A stretch of DNA of 64,000 bases from Cymodocea nodosa (Eukaryota > Streptophyta > Magnoliopsida > Alismatales > Cymodoceaceae): positions 15,220,001 to 15,284,000 of the forward strand of contig CM072345.1 of the NCBI GenBank assembly GCA_036874045.1, in the 5' to 3' direction. This document shows, one piece after another, positions 1-11,400 of this stretch. The notes beneath the pieces were generated by a model. It saw only the letters and a program-made list of their open reading frames with translations, was not told the origin of the DNA and made no database searches. Position 1 is the first letter of the stretch. The number at the start of each line of letters is the position of its first letter. A program made the translations under genes and the position numbers.

Positions 1-2
1 CA

Positions 3-224
3 CTAACACATGCTGAAATTCAGAGCCCATCTAAACTGATATATGAATACGTGATTGACTGCATCAACATGACAAATGGCTCTCTCTAGCATCCGCCAAA
101 CTATTTTTCTAGGTAACTCTTCAGAATGAATGAAGCTGCCTAGCTCTGTATTTCTGTACTTGAGAAGTGGGGATATCGCTCCCATTATAATCTCTTCCAC
201 ATGAATAAAATGTGCTGTAAACAC
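3..224 (-). other. Unassigned open frame beside the copia remnant
   Basis: A 73-codon frame reads leftwards. An excellent splice-acceptor-like sequence (TGTGTTTACAG) lies near its upstream end, and it closes with a stop at 3-5. The translation is not low-complexity (for example HVEEIIMGAISPLLKYRNTE), but I do not recognise the family. It could be the last exon of a gene whose other exons lie beyond the LTR-like repeat, or a chance frame. It does not resemble the missing C-terminus of the HYPK-like gene upstream on the same strand. Confidence 0.2.
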
Positions 225-373
225 AAGGAATGGTAAAAGTGGGTTGCACCATCAACCAAATATAAGGTCTCTATATATAGAGACTACATAGAGAAAAAGG
301 TACAAGTTAAATAATTTGGAACTAAAGTAACATACAATATATAACCCACACATGGTATCGTAATACTCTAACA
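216..373 (+). repeat. LTR-like direct repeat, copy 1
   Basis: About 158 bp matching 2025-2186 in direct orientation with many substitutions. Both share a GAATGG/AAATGG...AAGTGG start, a run of TATATA, CATAGAGA/CACAGAGA, TACAAGTTAA and an ending AATACTC.TAACA. The copies flank coding remnants of a Ty1/copia polymerase, so they are best read as decayed LTRs. Exact termini and a target-site duplication could not be fixed. Confidence 0.55.
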
Positions 374-679
374 CTCCCTCTCAAGTTGAGCATCTAACTT
401 TTGTCAAACTCAATAACAACTTCAACAAACTTAAATATAGCAAAAAAAATAGATACATAGAAAAGGCAGCACTGGTTGTTGTAGCTAAAGTAGAAACAAC
501 AGGAGTAATTTGAAATAGAACTATTTCTCAGATAATATTAGATTAATCATTGGATGATAAAATTTGAGACAGTAAAACAAATAGACAAATCTAATTTATC
601 TTTAAGAAGGAAAAATAAGTAGATAGATGTGATACAAGTAAAAATCTAGTTGAGTTACCAAGTATGGATGGAGGTAACT

Positions 680-2000
680 CTATGACTGTAAGACCAGAAG
701 TTCAATGGCCATTACAAGTATACTATAGATTTTAGGGAACATAAACAACTCCTACACCTAAAGCATCTTCAACCATGAATGCAAGTTTAACTTAATCGTC
801 AAAGCCCTTTGAGCTACCCATTACCTTATGAAAGGGTAAACAGATTTGTAATACACATCCTATTTCTCATTTCATATCCTATGATTGCCTAACAACCTTT
901 TTTCAAGATTGTGCATTGTTTATAAGAACTGCCAAGAAACCTTATCAATATCACATTCAAAAGTAACTATGGATGAAGACATGTTAACTCTTTCATCTTG
1001 TGGTACATGTGAACTTCAACTTGTAGATGCCAACATAGTCATTTGTAGATAAGTCTTCACTATCAAGCGTAAATCTAACAATACTGTGGACAAGACAAGG
1101 CTTGTTGCTTATGGCTTTAGACAAATTTATAGGGTGGATTATGTAGGGACCTCTTCCTTGGTTGCTAGGTTGAATTGAATCTCAATGTTTTTATCTAAAA
1201 CCATCAACCAAGCATGGGAGCTACATTAATCAGACATGAAGAATACCTTTCTTTATGGTGATCTCAAAAAGCAGGCTAATAAAGCAACCCCCAAGGTATA
1301 ATGGTCAAGGAGAGGATAAAGTGTGTCACTTGATAAATACTAAAGTCCATGTATATGGTTTGAAAAGTTAAGCACAATGATTGAATAAGGAGATTTTAGG
1401 AGATGCACCACTGATCATTTAGTATTCTATAAGAAGTTTACAACTGGATGTATCATTATTGCAACCTATGTAGATGATATATTTGTGTTAAATAGTGATT
1501 CTTTGGAATATAAAGACAAAAGGATACCTTAAGACACACTTTATTACTAAGGATATAGGTAGACCATAATATTTTCTTGATAATGAATTTTCCTACTCCA
1601 ATGGGAGGATATGACGATCCTAAAGGAAATATGCTTTAGTTTTGCTATAGGAGACTAGACTCTTTAGTGCCTCCAAAGAGTAGAACCCAAGTTTTTGAGA
1701 TAATACTTTGAGACACTTGAAGAACCCAAGATAGTATAAAAGGCTGATTGGCAAGCTCATTTATTTGATAGTTACTCAAATTGACATTACATTTGCAATA
1801 GGTTTACTTTTCTGTCTCATGAATGAGCTCTGTAATTCCTTGGGAAGGAACCATTCGTGTGCTTGCCTACACTAAATTGACTCCCAAGAAAAGTCTGATC
1901 TATGAGATACACAGACAGGAAAGCACATAGTCGCTAGTGGTTGGGAGGAGGGTGATGGCCAGGTTTTCCTAGCTACTTAAATCTCTTGCACTACTAGACT
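680..2000 (+). mobile_element. Ty1/copia retrotransposon remnant (RT/RNase H)
   Basis: Broken frames on the plus strand carry copia polymerase landmarks in the right order. Near 1130-1260 are a VDY..TSSLVARLN-like stretch and a QAWELH...MKNTFLYGDLKK-like stretch. Near 1465-1490 is the reverse transcriptase catalytic motif TYVDDIFV. Near 1620-1650 is RKYALVLL.ETRLF, and near 1740-1800 RLIGKLIYLIVTQIDITFAIG. Stop codons and frame shifts interrupt every segment and no gag or integrase is visible, so this is a dead, internally deleted copy. Confidence 0.75.
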
Positions 2001-2024
2001 CTCAAAACCTAGGCTTTAATGCCA

Positions 2025-2186
2025 TATGAAAATAAATAAGAAATGGTGGAAGTGGATTGTTCCATTAAACAAACATAAGACCTATATATATAAAAGCTAC
2101 ACAGAGAAGACAAATACAAGTTAAGCAATGTGGGACTAAATCCACATACAACACGCTACATGTATAATATCCTAATACTCTTAACA
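2025..2186 (+). repeat. LTR-like direct repeat, copy 2
   Basis: Partner of the repeat at 216-373, immediately downstream of the copia RNase H-like remnant. It has the same order of motifs (AAATGGTGGAAGTGG, TATATATA, ACAGAGA, TACAAGTTAA, ending CTTAACA). The divergence between copies fits an old insertion. Confidence 0.55.
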
Positions 2187-2189
2187 ATA

Positions 2190-3230
2190 CATTCTTAATT
2201 TGCTTTCAATTATCATATATCAAAGCCTTCCACCCAACTACTATAACTACCACATCTTTAAGTAATTTCTGCATAAAGGTAGAAGGTGCTCTTATTCCTT
2301 CAACCCAAATGACATTGTCAATTGTTGTGGCCTTGTTCAACCTTTTTTTTTGAAGGTATTGTTCAACACATCAATCCTTCAAAAAAACTCACAAATTTTT
2401 CAAGATTTTGTAGTTTATTGTGTTTTCTATTTCTTTGAAAATTTTTTATAGATATTATTTCAAGGGACTTTGTAAACCCTACAGACCTTTGCGATTATAG
2501 ATGAGATTCAATATTTGAAAAATATATGATACCACCAAATTTTCTCATGACAAGGTTAGTCATGGAAGTTGGAACAAATAAGATCTACTACACTCCATCA
2601 AAATATCGAAAAACAGCACAACACTAAATACCTGAGGCCCATATTAACCCCTGAGAGAAGCAGCAGCAGGACTAATTCCTTACATATTCAAGATTTTTGC
2701 TCTTGCCTTTGGGTTTCCAACATACAAAAAATTTCACCAAAATAACACCTCATATACCTCATCAAGAAGCTAGCCAATATCATTCCTGCACAAAAATTCT
2801 TCTGGATTTTTTAATCTGACGACCCAGGAGGTCAGTTGAAGATGCTACCTTATGTAAGTTGAATGTTTGAAATTATCTAAGTACAATCTGGCATATGCTG
2901 TACTCCCACATCAGATGATGGACATCCTCAGTACATTGGCCAATTTCAAACTTTTTCAAGTTAAGATTCTCTTGCCCAAGTTAACCTAATATTGACCAAA
3001 ACTCTTTATGTGGTACCTCACGATACAACACAAAATGACAACTTGTTTGTGACATTGGGGCCGATAGCACCCATGTCTTGAATGCAACCTTCCATACAGT
3101 AATTCAGAAAAATAACTGAGAACAAGAACAAGGGATAGCACATATGAATCATAGATCGATCCTACTCTCCGAAGATATGTATCAGTTAATAAACACAAAC
3201 CGCATAAGACAAAAATAAAGAAGAGAATCG
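2190..3230. other. Non-coding stretch, presumed HYPK-like intron/downstream
   Basis: No intact gene is visible. A short minus-strand open stretch at about 2197-2340 (reading ...TIDNVIWVEGIRAPSTF...) ends in a stop and matches nothing I know. I looked here on the minus strand for the third HYPK exon, expected to begin with an REKELAAVKI-like sequence, and did not find it. Confidence 0.3.
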
Positions 3231-3234
3231 CGAC

Positions 3235-3500
3235 CTCAATCTCATAGCGTTCCAATCAGCTTCCGCAGACGAGGCAAGCGCTGCCATGGCCTGTACGACA
3301 CAATTAAAATGGTAAGCTGGTGATCATAAGAAAGAATAATCCCACCCCACTGGTAATAGAAGGAATGCATGTACCTCTTGGACGCGGGTAGAGTCAAGTT
3401 GGCGGTCTTCGACCTTGTCGGTGAGCTTGTCGAGGGCTTTGCTCTGCTGCTGTAGGTCCTTGGAATCTACGGCCGCCACATCGTCGACGCCGCCCTCCAT
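3235..3500 (-). CDS. HYPK-like NatA-associated protein, first two exons (partial)
   Basis: Exon 1 is 3375-3500 (42 codons from ATG, MEGGVDDVAAVDSKDLQQQS...) and exon 2 is 3235-3290 (AMAALASSAEADWNAMRLR). The donors (GAG|GTACAT, GAG|GTCGCG) and acceptor (TACAG|GCC) keep the frame. The segment resembles plant proteins related to huntingtin-interacting protein K, with the recalled LQQQSKALDKLTD.VEDRQLD block. HYPK binds the NatA N-terminal acetyltransferase and has a C-terminal UBA-like domain. That domain, expected after MRLREKEL, is not found downstream in the window, so its exon lies beyond position 1 or has been lost. The start is the only ATG that fits the family; an upstream in-frame ATG would add only MCR. 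Confidence 0.65.
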
Positions 3501-4097
3501 TCTGCACAATCGAGCACAAATGGCTCTCTCTCCCTCCCTCTCTCGTCTCCCCTCTGTCGACGATGACGCTTCCGATGCGCACGTCTGGTACTCTTCTCGC
3601 TAGGGCAGGTACGGTACCGCAGCCTCCACGACCAAAAACTTCAGAACAGCTGCTGCTTGCCCGAAATCCTGATCAGAATGGCAAAATCCCAGGGCTGTCT
3701 TCTCTTTTACGCCGTAGTATTTTTTGCCCTTGCATTTTTACATCTGCATACTTATATTTATATCAAATTTATTTTTTAGTTGTAAAAAATTAAAAAAATA
3801 CAGAAATGTTCAGGCATCGGTCACATACATCTCTATATTTTTTTCAGTTGAAAAAGTAATGTTAAAAAATATGTATGCCGATGAAATCGATGCCCAACGG
3901 TCAAGTGTAAATGTTTTTATTTATTTATTTTTATAACAGTAGTTTTGTGTATATAAGAATTTGAATCTTAAAAGAACTACAAGTATTGTTTTTTAACAAT
4001 TGCTAAATATTGGATGGAAAACTCAAAGAAAGGTGACGCTTGATTGTTGACTGCCAAATGATTTAAAAAACCTAAAAATTTTGGTGGTAGATTTTAA

Positions 4098-4240
4098 GAT
4101 TCAATTAAGAACATATAACAATAGGTAAAAAACTCACCAATTTATAAGGTCTAAGACTTAAATATCATATTAAGATTTAACTTAAAACCATATGACAATA
4201 AATAAAAAATTTACTAAATTATAAGGTTCAAGACTTTTAC
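4098..4240. repeat. Diverged ~76-bp tandem duplication
   Basis: Two adjacent copies begin GATTCAATTAAGAACATATA at 4098 and GATTTAACTTAAAACCATAT at 4174. Both continue through an ACAATA..TAAAAAA core and a TATAAGGT.TAAGACTT-like end. Alignment by eye gives a unit near 76 bp with scattered substitutions. Confidence 0.6.
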
Positions 4241-4379
4241 ATTCTTTCTAACATGTAGCCATCCAACAATAGAGCCACCAAAATCGTTTTAAAGGAAATA
4301 TTTGTTTGAACACAAAAAACTTAATGGTTAAATAATTGATTTCCATTAGCAAAATCAATTCTCTTATTTTTAATTAGTG

Positions 4380-4860
4380 CAACTCTTAAGTTCTATTTCT
4401 AATAAAATTATCTTTTAATTTTATCCTTCATATTACTACTTCTTACCCATCTAAGCATTTATATCTCTACAATACAAACATTTTACATATGATTATGATT
4501 TACAATCTAATATTCTAAATCATAAAATATAATTGGGCAAATAATAATTTTATAGATTTTTTAAAATTTAAGATTATCATCCTATTACATAATACTTCAA
4601 AAGTATTTTTCCACTTCATTCTCTGTATTTTAATTTTATGAAAACATTTTCTATAATTTCTCTATTACAAGTTATTATAATTCCAAGTATTTAAAAATCT
4701 CAAAACCATCAAATCATATACGTTCATCATTTTTGCCATTTTTAATGAATTTATATTCCATATATTGAATTTTCAACCTAACCAATCTAAATATTTTAAA
4801 CTGTAAAACATATCTCTATAATTGTAATTTAAAATTAATTCCTACATTTAGTCAAATCTC
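4380..4860 (-). mobile_element. RTE-type LINE relic (3' part of reverse transcriptase)
   Basis: AT-rich sequence aligned by eye with the relic at 27545-28210. Both share a run of landmarks: AATAAAATTATCTTT, CATATGATTATGATTTACAATC, a TTTTCCACTTCAT block, and TTATATTCCATATATTGAA. On the minus strand these correspond to the decayed C-terminal reverse transcriptase region of plant RTE elements (LYKT.I.P.ILYGSECW-like). No open frame remains. Confidence 0.55.
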
Positions 4861-5467
4861 ACTTGAATGAGAGTATTGAAAAAAAAATTACAAAGAAGGT
4901 TTGACTTTAAAAAGACATAAAGAAATGATATTGTACTTCAAAAAACCCTAGAAAATTTTCACATCCATTTTGAAATTTTGAGGTTCTTCAAGATGTCTTC
5001 TATGGTCATAAACAAATAGATGTATACATAAATACATGTTCTACCCAGCCGAAATATGGAAAGCCAAGTTAGTCTACACATGAGTTATGACCAATGATAA
5101 TATAATACAAATACACGCTTATGAAATTCTTAAATTTTGAGAATACATCAGAAATTTCAACACAATGTGAGAATAATATGTTAAAATGGACTAATCCACG
5201 AATGAATGGAGATCTTTTTCTCAGTAAAAGATGAGGGAAGTGATGCCACAGTTTGCAACACGTGAGAACAAATTTGCCAAACTGTGTTTTGTCTTCAAGA
5301 GTAAAAGATTCTTCCATATTAGCTACGAGATGTCGTAGCGGTAAATAGAATAGCATGAAAGGATGGAAGCAGAGAGACCCTATCTTTTCACCCGACTTCG
5401 AAGTGAAAAAGAAAATCTAGAAGGAAAGCATAAAATTTCAACCCAACAGTTTGCTTTTCTGAAATTT

Positions 5468-8400
5468 CTATTCTCGGATCTTTTGAATTCCCACCCAGCG
5501 TGCATAATCAACCCACCTGTTACAGAAACAAAGTTGTAATATTGCAGTCAGCCTGAGAAGAGTCAATAGTAATGAAATTCCATGTGGATGACGGAAATCT
5601 CACATTAATGATCCCAAATAGGTGTTCCCTGTTCGAACAGCGAAGCATATAGCACTCAAAATGAGTTTTTGCTCATGTAGCAAGGGCTCTAAGATTCGTT
5701 GCTCTATAACACCAGCTAGAACCTGGTACCTGTTGGATCAGCCAATAAGAAGTCAGAATAAATGTAATGGTTTATAAAAGTTCACTACTAAATGGTTACT
5801 TCATAAACTAGTTTGTATGCATTTCATTCACAAAACTCAATATTATTTTCTATTTTGACCTTGCTCTTTCCAACGTGATCTTTGGGCGGTTCGTTTGCAT
5901 TAGTTTAGTTTTCAGAGACAATTTACCTTTCTTGGCCTTTTGGTAAAGAACAATTTTTGCCATAAAATTCCATGCTGCTACTCAGAAGGCTTTTAAGCCC
6001 AGTGACATTTGCATACACAAAAAGCAGCATGTCTTCCTTGTAAAGCTCTAATAAACCTTTTTCATGGGACGGACACCTTGGAATGATGAAAATCCCGGTG
6101 ATGTCACTTAAAGTCACAATATTAAAAAGCATACTCCAACCACTCCCATTGTACAATACTGTTGTAGCATTGTGAGTTAAATTCTGGTCTGTAGTGAATC
6201 TTCTAAAATCCCTAAATCATTATAAGTTTGTTGGCGTCTTCAAAGCAATGCATTTTTGGGTAATTTAAAAGTTTGGAAGCTACTGCATGCGGAGATTTTG
6301 GTCCTGATCCCTTAAAAAACACATGGTACCAACATAAAACGACACCTGTATCCAAGCACTGCCCGGATTTACAGTCATTCACAATATGAAAGTCACCCTG
6401 AATGGTCAAGTGTAAGGATAAAATGACCAAGATTTAAATGGGATGTAGCTTAGTTCAAATCAAATTCATAGCACCTAGAAGCTAATTTGGATGGCTCTTA
6501 AATTCTTCAAAATGCCAAGGATCCTATGTGTACCACACTTTGAGAAAAAAAGACACCTTTTATTGAACCAAAAGAAAATACTAAACAACTTGATGCCATT
6601 TTTCTTAATTTTTTTGAAGAAAGGTGTAGGATGATTCTCATTATGATAATAAGCATCACCTGCAAAGGTGTAGAAAATAGAAATAAAAGTTAAAATACCT
6701 AAGGTTACTTGAAACTGCCATATAGACGCCATATGCAACACTAGTTGATAGTATAGGAACATCTTCTGATTCACCAGCAAAATCTTTATCAAACATCTTT
6801 CGCATGTTGATCAGAACATTGGTAACAGCAGTTCCAACCTGCCAAAAAAAAGAAAAATAGAACTCTTCATCAGATTATTACAGTTTCCTACATATACACA
6901 ATAGCAGCACATGACAGCCAAGTGATCAAATACTAATAGCAGGTAGTGCAATTGGTTTTCATCTTATAATAAATGCGAAGGAAGAAAATCTTAGACTCAA
7001 ATCTAGGAAAAACATTACCAACATCAAAAACAGAAACAATCAAGCAACCAAAAGAGCATTTTAGAATATACAGGTTATTCAACTGGTTGAAGGTTAGAAA
7101 AAGTTTCCACGATATTCATATTGCACGTGAATTTGTTTTTTGGGAGGAAACTCCTCTCATCAAGTGCCTTTATTCAGCAATGAGAAGCAGAATCTTTAGT
7201 ATTCAAATAATTCCCTATCCTAATTACAAAGAAAGACAGCACTCATCTTGCAGTACTGTAATACTAGTGATTTCCAAGCCATTTTTGGGATCATCAAATA
7301 GGAAATTAATCAGTCGCGTTTGACAATAAACCATCCCACCTGGGGAAGAAGACCACCAAGACTTTGACAAACACCCTATTGTTTGGGAAGCAAGTCCAAT
7401 GATTTCTCTGTCCCAAGTTTCTTGAAAGACAGCGACATCCTCCACCTTGGTTATTCCAACTGGTGTTGTTGCTTGGGAACAACGGGTGGCTTCTTATCCA
7501 ATACAAATGTGTTGGACCAAATAAGAGAGAGATCTTGTCTTGCAAGCTATGCATGGCCACTTGCTCATACAGAGAGCAACAATGGTCCTAAGGATGTTGA
7601 GTGTGATACTTTCAATGAGTGCGAGGTTGAGTGGATGATGTTAGGAGGGAGGGTAAACAAAACAAAAAGGAGCCAACTCTATTATTTCTTCTATATAGTC
7701 TTCTTTGCTGTGGCCAAAAAATAAAAATTATATGACCGACACCACATAGTAAGATTATTACTCAAATTACTGTTATAGTAGTAGTCTTCTTTACTGTCAT
7801 CATACAAGAAAGACCAGAAATAGTAGTAATAGTAACATCAAGTGCAAAACAGGAGAGAGAAACCAAGGAATTGTAGATGGAGTGGGTCTTCTCATCAGCT
7901 ACGTAGTTGGAACTTTTTGGTGTGCTACATGCACAAGAAAGAGAGGGAGGAGATAAGGAAATAAAGAGCAGAAACAATTAAAGGATAGAAAAATAATTTC
8001 ATACCTTTATCAAAGGTTTAACTATGATTGAGTCAAAATCAATTGACAAAAAGTAACAGGAGATTTTAAGGGTATTGACAAATAATTTGAAATATTAAGG
8101 ATATCTAGAGAAATATGAGAACATTAGGAGAATTATTAACATAAAAAACTTGCATATATATTGTATCATAACATTTTCTGTCATTTATATTGATAAAATG
8201 TTATTAATATAACATATAAGATTCTTTCCTTACTGTTTCCAACAGATTTTTGAAATTTTGATGAAATTTAATTTAAATTGAATATATATTGTGTAAATAA
8301 ATTTGTATTACATGGATCTAACGTAAATTTTATAGATCAAGAGTTTTTATTTTTAAACTGTTTTTAATACATTTTCAAAATTTTAATGAAATTTAATTTA

Positions 8401-11400
8401 AATGACATATGTTATGTTAATAAACTTACTTTACACAGATCTAACATGAAATTTATAGATCGAAGATGCAACCACAAGAAGCTCCTGTCTTCCTTCAGCA
8501 AGATTTCTACAACCTCCTTACCAACCATCTCAGAAATTGTAATAGATATATATGTACCAATTGCTTTGATCCATCAGTATCCATCGAGATCTTTCCAAAT
8601 TCTTCCATTCTGACACATTAATTTCAACGTATGTTGTACTTTTAGTCCTGTAAATCTCGAAAATTTGAATATAATTATTTTTGGATACTTATTATCGATT
8701 ACTTTCACTTGTCCTAATATTCCATTCTAAAATTCATGGTCATGATCTTTTTTTTATGGACTTCCATATTTTTTACAAACATGCACCTACATTTCCATTG
8801 AAGTTCAACATGCATCAAGTTTTCGTCAAAATAAAGTTCGACATGAAAATGATGTTTTACAGAATAAGTTACGTTGTATTCATCCTATACTAGCTCTAGT
8901 ATCAACACCATCTAACATATGAAGAACAGGAAAAATGTTGATCCATGTGAATCTAACATAAAAAATATCTCACTTCAACAAACATAAAAAATATCATTCA
9001 GTAGCATTTGTGCACCACTCGGAGTAGACAGTAGAAAAATGGACAGACAATTTATAAAATCCCATGCATCATAGAAATAATTTTTTTTTTAACTTCTACA
9101 ATCTATAAATCATGTTTTATGCATAATTTTAGGCTTTTTCTTATGTTGAATAAAAAATAATTCAATGCCATAAATAGAATTATCTGTTATTTACCCAACT
9201 ATACTTTATGACTCAGATGCTGTACTGTAAAACATGATCATATGCAAAAATTAGCATTGTTGAAATACATATTCTTAGATATACGAGTAATTAGCATTGT
9301 TGAAATTCATTTTCTTAGATAAACTAAAAAATGATTTCATTAAAAATAGAGTAAAAATTGCACCAATTGAAAATAAAATTAAAAAATTGACTTAAGTGGT
9401 TTAATTATATCTTTAGGAGACAGAATGTAACAGTTAGGAGAGGAAAATTAATTAATGTGGAAAAAGATAAAAGAAAGCCTAAAACTACTTAATTAGGAAT
9501 TGTAAGAAAATATTTGAAGTTATGTAATTTAATCAAAGATTTGATTATAGATAGAAATACATGGAAGAAAAATATTCAAATGGCCAACCCCATGTGGTAT
9601 GGCTTGGATTGTAGTAGCAGCAATAATTCCATAATTATAATCATAAGGAGATATTTAAATTTTAAAGTAGAAAGTCAAGCACCAAAGGAAGATAGAGAAC
9701 ATTGAATTGATAACACCATAAGGCAATGACTTGCAACAAGTCAATCATAAATTGTCCCGAATATGCAAAGATATAAGACCAACAATGCCCTTTTTAAATT
9801 CATCGAGAAATACTTAAAAAATAGTACAGTAATAACAGAAAATATTACCAGAGAAGCACCGGTTCCCACTGCCAGAAGCTTTGCACCATTTCGCTGTAGA
9901 AAAATAGAGAATGTAATAAAAATGACAACTTAGTAAAAATCCCAGTGGAGAGTGAGAACTTTGTTCAACATTAAGAAACCTAAAGGTTGCAGTTCCCTAC
10001 CACTATTGCACCTATTCTTTGTAAAAATGTGTATGAGGTCCCAGCCAAAGCCACCTATAAATGGGTGCATAAATGGTCAACAAATAATTTGACAAAAAGA
10101 GAACAACAAGAACGACCACCAAAGAATGTAAGCTAACCTGGAAAGCATTATCAGGGCAACCATAAAAGAACTTAGACATAGGTCCTGCACTAAATGCTAG
10201 AGGAGGCCGAAGAGAAACAGTTGGAGCAGGAAGCCAAACAAGCATAAAATCAGCAATTATGGCCATTACCTATGCAGCAGTTCAAACAAAATTGACAATA
10301 TAAATTAGAAGAATGTAATTTTATCACATTGTTACAACGCTATGTAGATCTTAAATAATCAACCTCTGTGAATGGTAGTCACATTGTTGTTGTCCATAAA
10401 CAAATAGAAGAACCATAACAGATTCAGTTTTCTGAGAATAGACTTTATAGATTTATATAGATTCTATAAAATTTTCCATGAAAAGCTTATGTATCATCAG
10501 TACAATGACTCCTAACTCCTAAGGATTCTAGAGAATTAGGTTTGTTTTACCATGGCAAATAACACATGATAATCCTTTTGTAAGAATGAAAGATGTGAAA
10601 AAGCATGTGGAATGCATGCTGGTTAATATTTGATATTTTTCTTGCATTATAGACAAACAAAAATTATATTTCTTGAACTAAAATCAATGATAGATCTATA
10701 TAGTGTCATGATGGATCATATTACCTATTTTATCTTTTTTTAAGTCCTTAAAGTTTATGTATATATGAACTTGGCAGACCATCTTATAAAGGTATAACCC
10801 ACCCTAAAAGACCAATAAAAAGAAACCTAAATCCATAATTATTGATAGAGAAAATAACTCGTAATTATTGTTTGAACTTGATTGCAAAATTGAAAAGACA
10901 AACCCTAAGCTCTATTTATGGGCTCAACTCTTCTAACCCTGTTACCTTAAAAGAACCTCAAATTCCTGACCAACAACCAATGGAAATACCACAACATATT
11001 CAAATTAGCCATCATTGCTCAATTAAATGCCACTAGTCAGCCAACATCCACCTGGCATTTATGGATTTCTGACTTTCTTTGCCCCCCTATTGATTACTCT
11101 AATTTTGCAAGTTCATTGTCTCACTACAAGTCTACATTATGGGCCTACATGCCTCCAATAAAGAACCACCCTTCGAATGAGATATAAGTGGATCAAGCAT
11201 GACCCCTCTTCACGCACTTCAACATGACTAATTCTAAATAGTTAAGGATAGAGTTGCTTTGACCCATAGCACATTAGTCCATGGTCACAACACTTTCTAC
11301 CTACAGATAACAATGGGTAAGGGAATGATAAAAGTGGACCCCTAACACATTCTATTCCCATCCGTTACACCCCTGATCTTTGAAAGCCTAACCAATGGCC

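Larger units (their letters stand above)
3501..5467. other. Intergenic region between HYPK-like and RER genes
   Basis: Both flanking genes read leftwards, so this holds the HYPK-like promoter (near 3500-3750, CT-rich just upstream of the ATG) and the 3' end of RER. It also holds a tandem duplication at 4098-4240 and a LINE relic at about 4380-4860. No intact gene is seen. Confidence 0.5.
6839..9848 (-). other. Long RER intron 5
   Basis: A 3-kb intron between the ASL and VGTAVTN codons. It contains an RTE LINE relic (about 9170-9650), a diverged AT-rich duplication (8243-8470) and a weak tRNA/SINE-like head (about 6935-7005). The short open frames around 7220-7720 show no recognisable domain. 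Confidence 0.6.

Noticed and set aside
7224-7724. Overlapping 70-113 codon frames on both strands in RER intron 5
   Set aside because: They overlap one another, lack recognisable motifs and lie within an intron with good splice ends.
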